A stretch of 64,000 nt of DNA from assembly GCF_041914405.1 (NCBI RefSeq), contig NZ_JAYSDK010000014.1, positions 48,767 to 112,766 of the forward strand, read 5' to 3'. The DNA is from Zoogloea sp041914405 (GTDB taxonomy: Bacteria; Pseudomonadota; Gammaproteobacteria; Burkholderiales; Rhodocyclaceae). The translations under genes and the position numbers were made by a program. Positions 1 through 7,408 of this stretch are shown here, piece by piece. The stretch's first letter is position 1, and every line of letters starts with the position of its first letter. The notes beneath the pieces are model-generated. The model searched no databases and was not told where the DNA came from. It was given only the letters and a program-made list of their open reading frames with translations.

Positions 1-1920
1 GTTGGGATGCAGCCAACACAGGCCACCGGCAAAGGCCGTTGAGAGGGCGAAGGCCAGCCGGGAATTGCCCACCGCCAGCGCGGCCACGTTGTTGCGCCAG
101 TCAGCCAACGTGCCGGCATGCTTGAACTGGGCATGCCCGCTGCCGTTGGCCTGGTGCAACCACAGTTCGGCCCCCGAAGCTGACAGCGGGTCATGGTCTC
201 CGCCGAGGACGAACGACCAGCGGCCGGGCTCCGACACATCCTCATGCCACCCGATCCGCCCGGTGAGGCGTGCCCGCGGTGCCGGCCTCGACCGGTTAAC
301 GTACATCTTCAGGAGGCCGCCCTTGTTGTCGCCAATGAACAAGCCATGGGCGCGCAGCAGCCGCGCGAGTGCGGCGCCGTCGCCTTCGAGCATCTCGTCA
401 GGGACCAGAACCCGGCGGCGCCGGCCGTCGTGGTCCTGAAAGGTGGCGAGCCGGCACCAGCCTTCGCCCTTCGCATCGCGTACCAAGTGGGTGATCTCCA
501 ATGGGGCACAGACGAACTGCTCGACCTGTTCCCAGCCCTCGCCACGCCGTTCCACCTTCAGCCGATAGACGCCGTGGCCTTCGTTGCCGTCGCGCAGTTC
601 GAACAGCTCGCCGCCTTGTACAGGCGTCTGCATGGCGCCGGCTTTGCCCTTGCCTTTGGTGCGGGCGCGCTTCGCGGGCTTGGACGTCTCGTCCGTAGGG
701 GGCTCAGACTCCGTTTCCGGGGCGCTGGTGGCGCTTTCCACATCGGTGGCCGGCGTGGGCACATCGACCTGGACTTCATCGCCCTGTAGGGCTGGGAGCG
801 CAGCCGCTGCCGCGTGGAGGATGCGGCGCACTGCGGCCGGGCCTTCACCCTCGCGGGTACTGGTTGCCAAGTCGTTGAAGTCGGTCGAAGCCTTGCCAGC
901 TTCCTGGTAGCCCGCCCAACGTCCTTTCGGGTCGGCAAACTCAGGGAGAGCGACAACGCCGCCGACTGCACGGGCAGCCTCATGCGCCCGGATCTGGCCC
1001 GCGTTGCGGCATTTGTGAGGCCTTCCGCAGCTCGGACAGGTGTCGCCATGGGCTACCCGAACCGGCGCCTCGCAGGCCTGGCAGTGGCCGAAGGCATCGT
1101 CGTCGGCACACAGGATGAAGCGGGCCTGCGGATAGGCCTCCTGCAGGGCGCGGGCAACCGGTTCCAGGCTACCGGCGTCGAAGGCCACGGCAACCGGCCA
1201 ACCGGTTACCTGGTGCAGGCTGGCCGCGGTGGCGCAGCCCTCGGCAATGCATAGGGGCTGATCAGGAAGGATCACACCGTACAGGTGAAACTTGCCGCGC
1301 TTCTCGCCGTGCGGCAGGAAGTCCTTGTCCCGGCCGTCCACCTTGTCGGCGTAGATCGCCTGCAGGCTGTGCAGCGTGCCGGACGGGCTGCGCATCGGCA
1401 CCAGCAGAGCGTTGGGGATGCGTACCTCGTCCCATTCATCCGGACGGACTTCCAACCACTTAGACCAGGTGCCGACGCGCAGGCCATAGGACGGGATGCC
1501 CTTGCGGACCAGGTAGGGATGATCGTCCGGGGCCGGCTTGGCACTGTTCCAGATCCCGTTTGCCTTCCGGCGGGCCTTGTCGCGCTTGGCCTTGGCTTCG
1601 GCTTCCCGTTCGGGCCGCTGGGCTTCCATGCGGGTGCGGTGGGCGGCCTCTTCTTCGGGCGTGAGCTGGCGGCCGATGTCGGCCCGCCAGTTTTCCCACT
1701 CAAGGCCATCCTTGAAGTTCTGAAAGCCACCAGCCGGAATGCCGTCTAGGTGCAGCAGATAGGCCCCGTCCTTCTTGCCCTTTGGGCCTCCGGACAGCTC
1801 GCACCGGTACAGCTTGCCAGTGGCGTCGATTTGATCCGGCAGGAGCAGGCCTCGGCTGGCCGCAGCGGCACGGAACTGGGAGAGGATCGAGTTCAGATCA
1901 AAGGACCTGGAGAGGGTCAT
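1..1920 (-). CDS. Toprim/DUF927 primase-helicase-like protein (partial)
   Basis: The frame is open from the ATG at 1920 to the left edge, giving 640 visible residues without a stop. The N-terminal part (about 1-150) resembles the primase-type domain of phage and plasmid replication proteins, with PYLVRKGI and a later NALLVPM. A Toprim fold follows: the acidic residue of CIAEGCATAASL (about 225), then LCADDDAFG (about 275). Directly after the Asp triplet is a Cys-rich insert, CQAC and CPSC about 17 residues apart, followed by HKC, which looks like a zinc ribbon. After an acidic/Pro/Lys-rich linker the C-terminal part matches the start of a DUF927 domain (LEITHLVRDAKGEGW, then AALAVGNSRLAFALSTAFAG). 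The family is thought to prime or unwind element DNA. The start overlaps the upstream gene's stop by ATGA. The C-terminus is cut by the window edge. Confidence 0.88.
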   Translation of the reverse strand, partial: MTLSRSFDLNSILSQFRAAAASRGLLLPDQIDATGKLYRCELSGGPKGKKDGAYLLHLDGIPAGGFQNFKDGLEWENWRADIGRQLTPEEEAAHRTRMEAQRPEREAEAKAKRDKARRKANGIWNSAKPAPDDHPYLVRKGIPSYGLRVGTWSKWLEVRPDEWDEVRIPNALLVPMRSPSGTLHSLQAIYADKVDGRDKDFLPHGEKRGKFHLYGVILPDQPLCIAEGCATAASLHQVTGWPVAVAFDAGSLEPVARALQEAYPQARFILCADDDAFGHCQACEAPVRVAHGDTCPSCGRPHKCRNAGQIRAHEAARAVGGVVALPEFADPKGRWAGYQEAGKASTDFNDLATSTREGEGPAAVRRILHAAAAALPALQGDEVQVDVPTPATDVESATSAPETESEPPTDETSKPAKRARTKGKGKAGAMQTPVQGGELFELRDGNEGHGVYRLKVERRGEGWEQVEQFVCAPLEITHLVRDAKGEGWCRLATFQDHDGRRRRVLVPDEMLEGDGAALARLLRAHGLFIGDNKGGLLKMYVNRSRPAPRARLTGRIGWHEDVSEPGRWSFVLGGDHDPLSASGAELWLHQANGSGHAQFKHAGTLADWRNNVAALAVGNSRLAFALSTAFAGGLCWLHPN

Positions 1921-2216
1921 GGTGCGTCGCCCTCCAGATCACCGAAGAGATCCCAGTACCGCCCGAGTTCTTTCAGGCACTTGGATGCAAACACGTCCTC
2001 AGTGACGTTCGTGCCGGATTCCGCCAGGGAGATCCTGATATTGAGCTCGAGATCACTGCCTTCCCGTTTCACGTTAGCTTCGAAGCAATCAAAGCATGCG
2101 TGCGCGAAGAAATCGAAACCGAGCCCGGCGAGCCACCAACCACCGCGTTTATCGTCGTATTCAACAGCTACCTCATGGATGCGGTCATCTTCGGACTGGA
2201 ACGTAAACATGCTCAT
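1917..2216 (-). CDS. Hypothetical protein, 99 aa, element operon
   Basis: This is a small acidic protein that I do not recognise. It begins MSMFTFQSEDDRIHEVAVEY and has a WW pair and several aromatic residues (GWWLAGLGFDFFAHACFDCF). No signal peptide or membrane segment is visible. Its stop overlaps the primase start as ATGA, and its own start overlaps the stop of the AlpA-like gene in the same way, so it is translationally coupled in a four-gene cassette. The tight coupling supports real coding despite the lack of a family match. Confidence 0.7.
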   Translation of the reverse strand: MSMFTFQSEDDRIHEVAVEYDDKRGGWWLAGLGFDFFAHACFDCFEANVKREGSDLELNIRISLAESGTNVTEDVFASKCLKELGRYWDLFGDLEGDAP

Positions 2217-2497
2217 TGCCAGGCCTCCCCGCGGAGCGCCTTACGCAGTTGGCCGACGTTCCAAGCTGTCACGCCCTCGCTGAAACGTCGCGGCGCAGGG
2301 ATTCGCCCAGCCTTGGACCAACGCCAAGTTGTCGCTGGTGAGATCTGGAAAAGAGCCGACGTGGTCGGCAAACGCACATAGGCCGAGTCGGGCAGAGCAT
2401 CGAAGTTGCGGAGCGCATCAGGGACAGGCGCCGCGCCCAACGCGGGAACGTGCAGAGCGGGGCCCACCGAGGTTGAGAAGGGGGTGGTCCTTTTCAT
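2213..2497 (-). CDS. AlpA-family DNA-binding regulator
   Basis: This 94-aa protein has a C-terminal winged-helix/excisionase-like domain. The pattern YVRLPTTSALFQISPATTWR followed by WSKAGRIPAPRRFSEGVTAW and NVGQLRKAL matches the AlpA/MerR-like fold, in which a helix-turn-helix reads DNA and the Trp-containing strand follows. AlpA proteins of P4-like elements activate integrase or excision functions. The first about 35 residues are Ala/Pro-rich and look unstructured. The gene overlaps both neighbours by ATGA. Confidence 0.85.
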   Translation of the reverse strand: MKRTTPFSTSVGPALHVPALGAAPVPDALRNFDALPDSAYVRLPTTSALFQISPATTWRWSKAGRIPAPRRFSEGVTAWNVGQLRKALRGEAWQ

Positions 2498-2724
2498 TTT
2501 TCACCCCCGTGTGCTTCGACAGAGAGCAAGCGCCGCACGGCTTCGCCCGGCCAGATCAAACGGCCATTGGGGAGCTTGCGAGGGGTGATACCCAGGTATT
2601 CGCCTTTGATGCAGTGGGCACGGCGGATGCTGGCAGGCTTGACGCTCAAGCCTTTGGACTGAAGCAGAACTGCCAGCTCAGACGTCCCCAGATCACGGGG
2701 GGAATGGATGATGCGAAGGTTCAT
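2494..2724 (-). CDS. Hypothetical small HTH-like protein, 76 aa
   Basis: This is the first gene of the ATGA-coupled cassette. The sequence contains RDLGTSELAVLLQSKGLSVK followed by ASIRRAHCIKGEYLGITPRK and LPNGRLIWPGEAVRRLL, a layout like excisionase or winged-helix proteins (helix, helix, then an RLIWP strand). I infer a DNA-binding role, but no family name is certain. The ATG lies immediately next to an 11-bp inverted repeat (2725-2758), which suggests control at or near this start. Confidence 0.65.
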   Translation of the reverse strand: MNLRIIHSPRDLGTSELAVLLQSKGLSVKPASIRRAHCIKGEYLGITPRKLPNGRLIWPGEAVRRLLSVEAHGGEK

Positions 2725-2831
2725 GTTCGTGTCGCCTCAAAGTGGGAGCGACACGAACACTAATCACACATTTTCAACGAGTCAGCTGAGTAAAACAGGG
2801 TAAGGCTCAGTTGTATCCTGTTCTATCCTGT
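2725..2831 (-). promoter_or_regulatory. Control region of the island cassette: dyad and phased repeats
   Basis: A perfect inverted repeat GTTCGTGTCGC / GCGACACGAAC (2725-2735 and 2748-2758, 12-nt spacer) sits directly upstream of the 76-aa gene. Further upstream the octamer TATCCTGT occurs at 2814-2821 and 2824-2831, 10 bp apart, and as the inverted variant ACAGGGTA at 2795-2802. The block is more AT-rich than its flanks. This looks like a promoter with regulator-binding sites. The assignment is inferred from position and symmetry. Confidence 0.5.
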
Positions 2832-2867
2832 GCATTTACAAGGAAAAAGGATGATTCCCTAAGAAGC

Positions 2868-3611
2868 TCAGGCGGCATCTGTCCGCCGTGCGGCTTGGGA
2901 TTCAGCTGGAAATAGTTCGGCATAGATGGCACTTACTCCTGCATCCCCGTGGAAATTCAACTTCGCTGCTTTCGAATAGTTGTTGTAGAAGCTGTCGGGG
3001 TTGGCGTTCCCGAAGGTCTCAGGAAGCAATCGCCCGGCCAAAGCGCACAGTTCTTTACTGGTGCCCGGCCAGTCCGTCCTATCAATCTGCTCACGCCCTG
3101 AAGAAAGCCATGCTTGTTCAATTCGGGACAGCAGGTTGTGGAACTGTTCTAACTTGGTTACCAGCTTCTTGACTGGCTTTGCAGGTTGTTCCTTTTGCCC
3201 AAGGAAAGGGGATAGCCAAGCCAGAAGAATAGGGGGCAGGTCTAGGCCACTACCGTCCAGATAGCGTGCCACGTCAGCAGCGTGAGCGGTGACGATCTCT
3301 ATGGGCACCTCGATAGATTCCGTAAGGGCGTAGTGGTGAGGGACGCGCTCGAATCCAACGAAATGCCCCCTTACCTTGCCACCTGCTTGAACGGTTCTGG
3401 TTACTTGTCGAATTTCTCGAGACACGACTAGTTCGCCGCGATCAGCTGCTGTGCGCAGGACGTTCTCTAATATCTCGGAGTGTCCTGGGTCGTACAGGCC
3501 TCCGATGATCCTCAGACCAAGGCACTCTGGCCAGTCAGCATCCTGACTCGAGATATTCAGTTTTTGACGGGCTTCCTGCCATGCCACACGCCGTTGAATT
3601 GAGGTCATCAC
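2868..3611 (-). CDS. Hypothetical protein, 247 aa, island cargo
   Basis: This is a soluble protein without visible signal peptide or membrane segment, and I do not recognise a family. It has a mid-region rich in His, Arg and Val (VRGHFVGFERVPHHYALTES), a Pro-rich segment around residue 125 and a helical second half. It lies between the cassette promoter and the integrase, separate from the ATGA-coupled genes (143-nt gap), so it probably has its own promoter. It could be a cargo or element-maintenance gene. Confidence 0.65.
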   Translation of the reverse strand: MMTSIQRRVAWQEARQKLNISSQDADWPECLGLRIIGGLYDPGHSEILENVLRTAADRGELVVSREIRQVTRTVQAGGKVRGHFVGFERVPHHYALTESIEVPIEIVTAHAADVARYLDGSGLDLPPILLAWLSPFLGQKEQPAKPVKKLVTKLEQFHNLLSRIEQAWLSSGREQIDRTDWPGTSKELCALAGRLLPETFGNANPDSFYNNYSKAAKLNFHGDAGVSAIYAELFPAESQAARRTDAA

Positions 3612-3724
3612 ACCCGCACTCCTTCCTGTGCCCCTTCAACAAGGTGCCGCGCCAGCGGGGCGAAGGTGTCCCCGTTTTCGGTTGGCCGACCTAGGCGCGG
3701 CGTGCTGCTCGGTTGATTTTTAGA

Positions 3725-4969
3725 TCATGCGGCGGCACTTCCGTGCAAGGGGATGACCTTGGCGCCGCTCTTTGCCGCATCGAGCCAATCCGCCCACTGC
3801 TGCATCATCTTCCGACGCTCGGCGAGATACTCCGCCTGGTGCGAGTAGGCGCCGAACACTTCCTTTCGCTCCCGGTGCGCCAACTGCCGGTCGATGACTT
3901 CCGGACGCCAGCCCATTTCAAGCAGCGCGCCTGTTGCGGTGGTTCGGAAGCCGGCGCCCGTTACTTCGTCGCCGGCGTATCCCATGGCCCGTAACGCACT
4001 GTTGATGGTGCCGTCGCTCATGGGGCGCTTCGGGTCGTTGCGGTTCGGGAAGACCAGGTCCCGATGGCCCGTGATGTTCTGCATCTCCCGCAGTATGGCT
4101 ACCGCCTGAGTGGAGAGGGAGACGGTGTGCTCTTCCTTCATCTTCATGCCCACCAAGCCGCGGGATCGGTCCCGCTCGGCCGGGACAATCCAGGTACCGG
4201 CATCGAGGTCGATCTCTTCCCAGCGGGCACCCCGCAACTCGCCAGGCCGGAGGAAGGTGAGCGCAAGTAGCGTGATGGCGTGCTTCACTTGAACCGTGAC
4301 TCGGACGGCATCGAGGCGGATGAAGAACTCATGCATCCCCGTTGAGTGCAGCGCGGGCCGGTGCTTTACCGATGCGGTCTTCAGGGCCTTGTGCAGGCCA
4401 GTGACCGGGTTGTTCTCCACCCGGCCGGTGGCGATGGCGTACAGGAAAATGTCGCTGGCCCGCTGGCGGACACGCTTGAGGGTCTCCAGGGCACCACGGG
4501 CTTCGACCTTCTTGAGCGTGGCCAGCATTTCGGCGGCGCTGATTTCGGCTATCGGGCGGCGCCCAAGGCTCGGGAAGAGGTCTTGCTCCAGGGATGTGAG
4601 CACCTTGGCCGCGTACGTCTCCACCCACTCGCCTTTCTGCTTCTCGTGCCATTCACGGGCGACGACTTCGAAGGAAGAGTCGGCCGCCACCTTGCGGGCG
4701 ATCTTCTCGGTGCGGCGGGCTTCGCTGGGGTCGGTGCCGGCATCCAGCAGGCGGCGTGCTTCGTCGCGCTTCTGCCGGGCGAGCTTCAGGGAGACTTCCG
4801 GATAGACGCCGAGGGCGAGCTTCTTTTCCTTGCCGGCAAACCGGTACTTGAGCTTCCAGTACCGGGAGCCGTTGGGATTTATGAGGAGGAAAAGCCCCTT
4901 TTCGTCGGAGAGCTTGTACGGCTTCTCGGCCGGAAGAGCCTTGCGGATAGCGGTATCAGTCAGGGACAT
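3725..4969 (-). CDS. P4-type tyrosine recombinase/integrase
   Basis: This 414-aa protein has the DUF4102-type N-terminal arm-binding domain (SDEKGLFLLINPNGSRYWKL, residues about 20-80), a core-binding domain (about 100-200) and a C-terminal catalytic domain. Catalytic box I is FLRPGELRGARWEE. The second box reads GAGFRTT where relatives have GHGFR, so the His of HxxR is Ala (codon GCC near 3966). Then come QLAH and the nucleophile Tyr in FGAYSHQAEYL. The enzyme should integrate and excise the element at tRNA-Arg, whose 3' end lies 185 bp upstream of its start. The missing His could lower activity or be typical of a subfamily. Confidence 0.93.
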   Translation of the reverse strand: MSLTDTAIRKALPAEKPYKLSDEKGLFLLINPNGSRYWKLKYRFAGKEKKLALGVYPEVSLKLARQKRDEARRLLDAGTDPSEARRTEKIARKVAADSSFEVVAREWHEKQKGEWVETYAAKVLTSLEQDLFPSLGRRPIAEISAAEMLATLKKVEARGALETLKRVRQRASDIFLYAIATGRVENNPVTGLHKALKTASVKHRPALHSTGMHEFFIRLDAVRVTVQVKHAITLLALTFLRPGELRGARWEEIDLDAGTWIVPAERDRSRGLVGMKMKEEHTVSLSTQAVAILREMQNITGHRDLVFPNRNDPKRPMSDGTINSALRAMGYAGDEVTGAGFRTTATGALLEMGWRPEVIDRQLAHRERKEVFGAYSHQAEYLAERRKMMQQWADWLDAAKSGAKVIPLHGSAAA

Positions 4970-4995
4970 GGGGGCCTTTTTTGTCGCTGAATGCT

Positions 4996-5054
4996 GGGGG
5001 CCTCAAAAAGGCCCCTAGAAAAGCCCCCACAATGCGTGCGATTGGGTGGGGGCT
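4996..5054 (-). other. Two hairpins between int and tRNA-Arg
   Basis: GGGGCC/GGCCCC (4997-5002 and 5010-5015) and AGCCCCCAC/GTGGGGGCT (5022-5030 and 5046-5054) form strong stems in the leader of the integrase gene. On the minus strand the longer stem is followed by TTTT. They may block tRNA read-through into int, or form part of the attachment region. Confidence 0.5.
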
Positions 5055-5083
5055 CCTGATATCGGATGATACGCCCCGAAAAC

Positions 5084-5107
5084 AAAAAAGCCCGCAACCG
5101 CGGGCCT
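5084..5107 (-). terminator. Terminator downstream of tRNA-Arg
   Basis: The stem GCCCGC (5090-5095), loop AACC, stem GCGGGC (5100-5105), is followed on the minus strand by six T (complement of 5084-5089). This is a canonical rho-independent terminator for the tRNA transcript. Confidence 0.8.
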
Positions 5108-5153
5108 TTTCGTGTGTTTCTGATGCTGCTTGAGACTGCCTGAACCAGTAGTC

Positions 5154-5228
5154 TGGTCCCCCCGACAGGAATCGAACCTGTATCTGGCGCTTAGGAGGCG
5201 CCCGTTCTATCCATTGAACTACGGAGAG
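5154..5228 (-). tRNA. tRNA-Arg (CCT anticodon)
   Basis: On the minus strand a full cloverleaf can be drawn. It has an acceptor stem with two G-U pairs, D-stem GTTC/GAAC, anticodon stem GGCGC/GCGCC with loop CTCCTAA (anticodon CCT, reading AGG), and T-arm ACAGG-TTCGATT-CCTGT. Discriminator A and CCA are encoded. Its 3' end faces the integrase and is the likely attachment site. Confidence 0.93.
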
Positions 5229-5364
5229 CGAGGGCGGCATTCTAGCTTGCTGTGCGGCGATGCGCCATGCCCATGGGCGTGTATCGACAAGCGGACGAGG
5301 ATGTCCTGCTCACCAAGCGCCTCGGCCCGACGTCGGGCGCTGACAGCCTCGTTTGGGTTTGATG

Positions 5365-5445
5365 TGCGGACGGAGAGACTCGAACTCTCACGCCAATGGC
5401 GCCAGAACCTAAATCTGGTGCGTCTACCAATTCCGCCACGTCCGC
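5365..5445 (-). tRNA. tRNA-Leu (TAG anticodon)
   Basis: The acceptor stem GCGGACG/CGTCCGC pairs perfectly. The anticodon stem CCAGA/TCTGG holds loop TTTAGGT (anticodon TAG, reading CUA and related Leu codons). A long variable arm typical of Leu is present, and the T-arm reads GAGAGTTCGAGTCTCTC. CCA is not encoded in full after discriminator A. It is transcribed toward tRNA-Arg and perhaps co-transcribed with it. Confidence 0.93.
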
Positions 5446-5644
5446 TGAAGGGCTCGCATTGTAAAGGCAGCGCGGTGCTATTGCCAGTCTTTCGAGTCTT
5501 CCGGTGGCTGGCGTGTTCTGAAAACACCACACTTCGAGCGCGCTGGGGCACCTGGGGTTGCATCGCGGGATGTCAGCCCGGGGGCTTGGGCTTAGAATTC
5601 CTTCCGTCCAGATGCGCAGCATGGCGCGCTTGGTGCTGGTGGAA

Positions 5645-5775
5645 TAAAAAACCCCCGGCAAGGGGAGCGCCGGGGGTCAAAAAATGCCTTGCTTGCTCAA
5701 GGCACCCGCTCAGGGAGGTATAGCGGGAGACGGTTCAGCACCATCTGTTAATTAGTGTAGAGGCCGGTGGAGAAA
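5645..5775 (-). ncRNA. Candidate small RNA with CCUCC loop and tandem terminators
   Basis: Between tRNA-Leu and hemB the minus strand carries three adjacent stems. In transcript order these are CCCGCT/AGCGGG (5722-5727 with 5705-5710), whose 11-nt loop reads AUACCUCCCUG; then TGCCTTG/CAAGGCA (5704-5698 with 5691-5685) followed by T6; then ACCCCCGGC/GCCGGGGGT (5677-5669 with 5659-5651) followed by T6. No minus-strand gene lies upstream that would need these terminators, so a short transcript starting around 5760-5775 is likely. The CCUCC loop could pair with Shine-Dalgarno sequences. The 5' end and promoter are guesses. Otherwise the 5446-5820 gap holds only the hemB leader. Confidence 0.55.
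5651..5677 (-). terminator. Distal terminator of the candidate small RNA
   Basis: A 9-bp stem ACCCCCGGC/GCCGGGGGT with a 9-nt loop is followed on the minus strand by six T (5646-5651). The plus-strand side has no T-run, so it acts leftward. Confidence 0.75.
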
Positions 5776-5820
5776 GTTCCTGCGGCATTTCGTTTCTAGA
5801 TGTAAGTACTTGAGATCTTT

Positions 5821-6831
5821 ATGAGCCCAGTTCAGTCAGTATTTCCGGGTATCCGGATGCGTCGCATGCGCAAGGATGATTTCTCCCGTCGGCTCATGCG
5901 TGAAAATCGGCTGTCGGCCGACGATTTGATCTATCCGGTTTTTGTTCTAGAAGGGCAGGGCGTCACGCAGCAGGTGGCATCGATGCCCGGCGTGGCGCGC
6001 ATGTCGCTCGACAATCTCTTGCGTGTTGCTGAAGAGGCCGTGCAGCTTGGCGTGCCGGCGCTGGCATTGTTCCCCGTCGTCGAGGACGGCAAGAAGAGCC
6101 TGGGGGCGGAGGAAGCCTTCAACCCCGATGGTCTGGTGCCCCGCGTCGTCAGCGAACTGAAGCGTCGTTTTCCCGAACTGGGCGTGATTACCGACGTGGC
6201 TCTCGACCCTTACACGGTTCATGGGCAGGACGGCCTCATCGACGCAAACGGCTACGTGCTCAACGACGAGACCTTGGAGGTTCTCGCGCGCCAGGCGCTG
6301 TGCCACGCCCAGTCGGGGGCCGACGTGGTGGCGCCTTCAGACATGATGGATGGCCGTATCGCCCGTATCCGTGCTGAGTTGGATGGCGCGCAGCAGATCT
6401 ACACGCGCATCCTGGCTTACTCGGCCAAGTACGCGTCGAGTTTCTACGGACCGTTCCGTGATGCGGTCGGCTCGGCCGGCAATCTGGGAAAGGGCAACAA
6501 ATACACCTACCAGATGGATCCGGCCAATTCCGACGAGGCCATCCGTGAGGTGGCCCTCGATATCGCCGAAGGTGCCGACATGTTCATGGTTAAGCCCGGC
6601 ATGCCTTATCTGGACATCGTGCGGCGCGTGAAGGCCGAGTTGCAGGTACCAACCTACGCCTACCAGGTGAGCGGCGAGTACGCGATGCTGAAGGCGGCGG
6701 TGGCTAATGGCTGGCTGGATGAGCGAGCTTGCGCGCTGGAGGCCCTGCTGGCGTTCAAGCGGGCCGGTGCTGACGGCATCCTCACCTATTACGCATTGGA
6801 TGCGGCCCGCTGGCTGAAAGAGTGCCAGTGA
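5821..6831 (+). CDS. hemB: Delta-aminolevulinic acid dehydratase (porphobilinogen synthase)
   Basis: HemB condenses two 5-aminolevulinate molecules to porphobilinogen in cytosolic tetrapyrrole synthesis. At 336 aa it is of normal family length. Diagnostic stretches are the N-terminal RMRRMRKDDFSRRLMREN, SDMMDGRI, the active-site lysine region YSAKYASSFYGPFRDA (first Lys about residue 203) and FMVKPGMPYLD (Schiff-base Lys about 255), ending with ADGILTYYALDAARWL. DVALDPYTVHGQDG lacks the Cys-rich zinc loop of animal enzymes, as expected for a Mg-type bacterial enzyme. The gene stands alone, with a convergent neighbour 20 bp downstream. Confidence 0.98.
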   Translation: MSPVQSVFPGIRMRRMRKDDFSRRLMRENRLSADDLIYPVFVLEGQGVTQQVASMPGVARMSLDNLLRVAEEAVQLGVPALALFPVVEDGKKSLGAEEAFNPDGLVPRVVSELKRRFPELGVITDVALDPYTVHGQDGLIDANGYVLNDETLEVLARQALCHAQSGADVVAPSDMMDGRIARIRAELDGAQQIYTRILAYSAKYASSFYGPFRDAVGSAGNLGKGNKYTYQMDPANSDEAIREVALDIAEGADMFMVKPGMPYLDIVRRVKAELQVPTYAYQVSGEYAMLKAAVANGWLDERACALEALLAFKRAGADGILTYYALDAARWLKECQ

Positions 6832-6850
6832 GCGCCGGGGCCGGAAGGCG

Positions 6851-7408
6851 TCAGCCCTCCGGCATCAGGGTCCGGGCACCTTCGAAGCGTTCCGCGAAGT
6901 AGCGGCTGTCGAGACGGTCGACACGGACCTTGCCCTTGCTGCTCGGAGCATGGATGAACTTGCCATCGCCGAGATAGATGCCCATGTGGGAATACGCGCG
7001 CCCAAGGGTGTTGAAGAACACGAGGTCGCCGGGCTGGATCGCTCCCGATGAGATGGGGCGGGTACGCTCGGCGATACCGGCCGCGTTGTAAGGCAGTTTC
7101 CGTCCGCTGACCTGCTCGACGATATAGCTGACCATTCCGCTACAGTCGAGGCCGGCAGATGGGTTCTTGCCACCGAAGCGGTATCCGGTGTCGAGCAGCC
7201 CGAGGGCGTAAAGAACGACTTCCTGAGCGTCGGCCTGCTGCGGAAGTGTGATCCAGTTACGGGCTGTCGGGGACGAGTGGCGTGAGTACGCTGAGGATGA
7301 GTCCGCCGGGCGTTGCGGTGTCTGGCTGCAGCCTGCGAGCACGGCCAGAGCGAAGAGCAGGCCGGGGCGCGCCCACTCAGGCGGTGAGGCGAAAGGTAAC
7401 CGGGCCAT
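6851..7408 (-). CDS. NlpC/P60 family lipoprotein (cell-wall endopeptidase)
   Basis: The protein starts with a lipoprotein signal (hydrophobic LLFALAVLAGC, lipobox LAGC). An NlpC/P60 papain-like domain follows. The catalytic Cys lies in GLDCSGMVSYI, the His in AYSHMGIYLGD, and a third polar residue in KFIHAPSSKG. Such enzymes cut peptidoglycan stem peptides in the periplasm. I chose the ATG at 7408, which leaves a compact 26-residue signal. An in-frame ATG at 7426 is also possible. Both overlap the end of dtd (7377), so translation is coupled. Confidence 0.9.
   Translation of the reverse strand: MARLPFASPPEWARPGLLFALAVLAGCSQTPQRPADSSSAYSRHSSPTARNWITLPQQADAQEVVLYALGLLDTGYRFGGKNPSAGLDCSGMVSYIVEQVSGRKLPYNAAGIAERTRPISSGAIQPGDLVFFNTLGRAYSHMGIYLGDGKFIHAPSSKGKVRVDRLDSRYFAERFEGARTLMPEG

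Larger units (their letters stand above)
1..5157. mobile_element. Right end of an integrated island or satellite prophage at tRNA-Arg
   Basis: A P4-type integrase, an AlpA-like regulator, a Toprim/DUF927 primase-like protein and small unknown genes, all on the minus strand, lie against the 3' end of tRNA-Arg(CCT). This is the usual layout of P4-like satellites and islands that integrate into tRNA 3' ends. The left end and second attachment site are outside the window, so the size is unknown. No structural phage genes or conjugation genes are visible here. The exact right junction is inferred from the tRNA 3' end. Confidence 0.75.
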
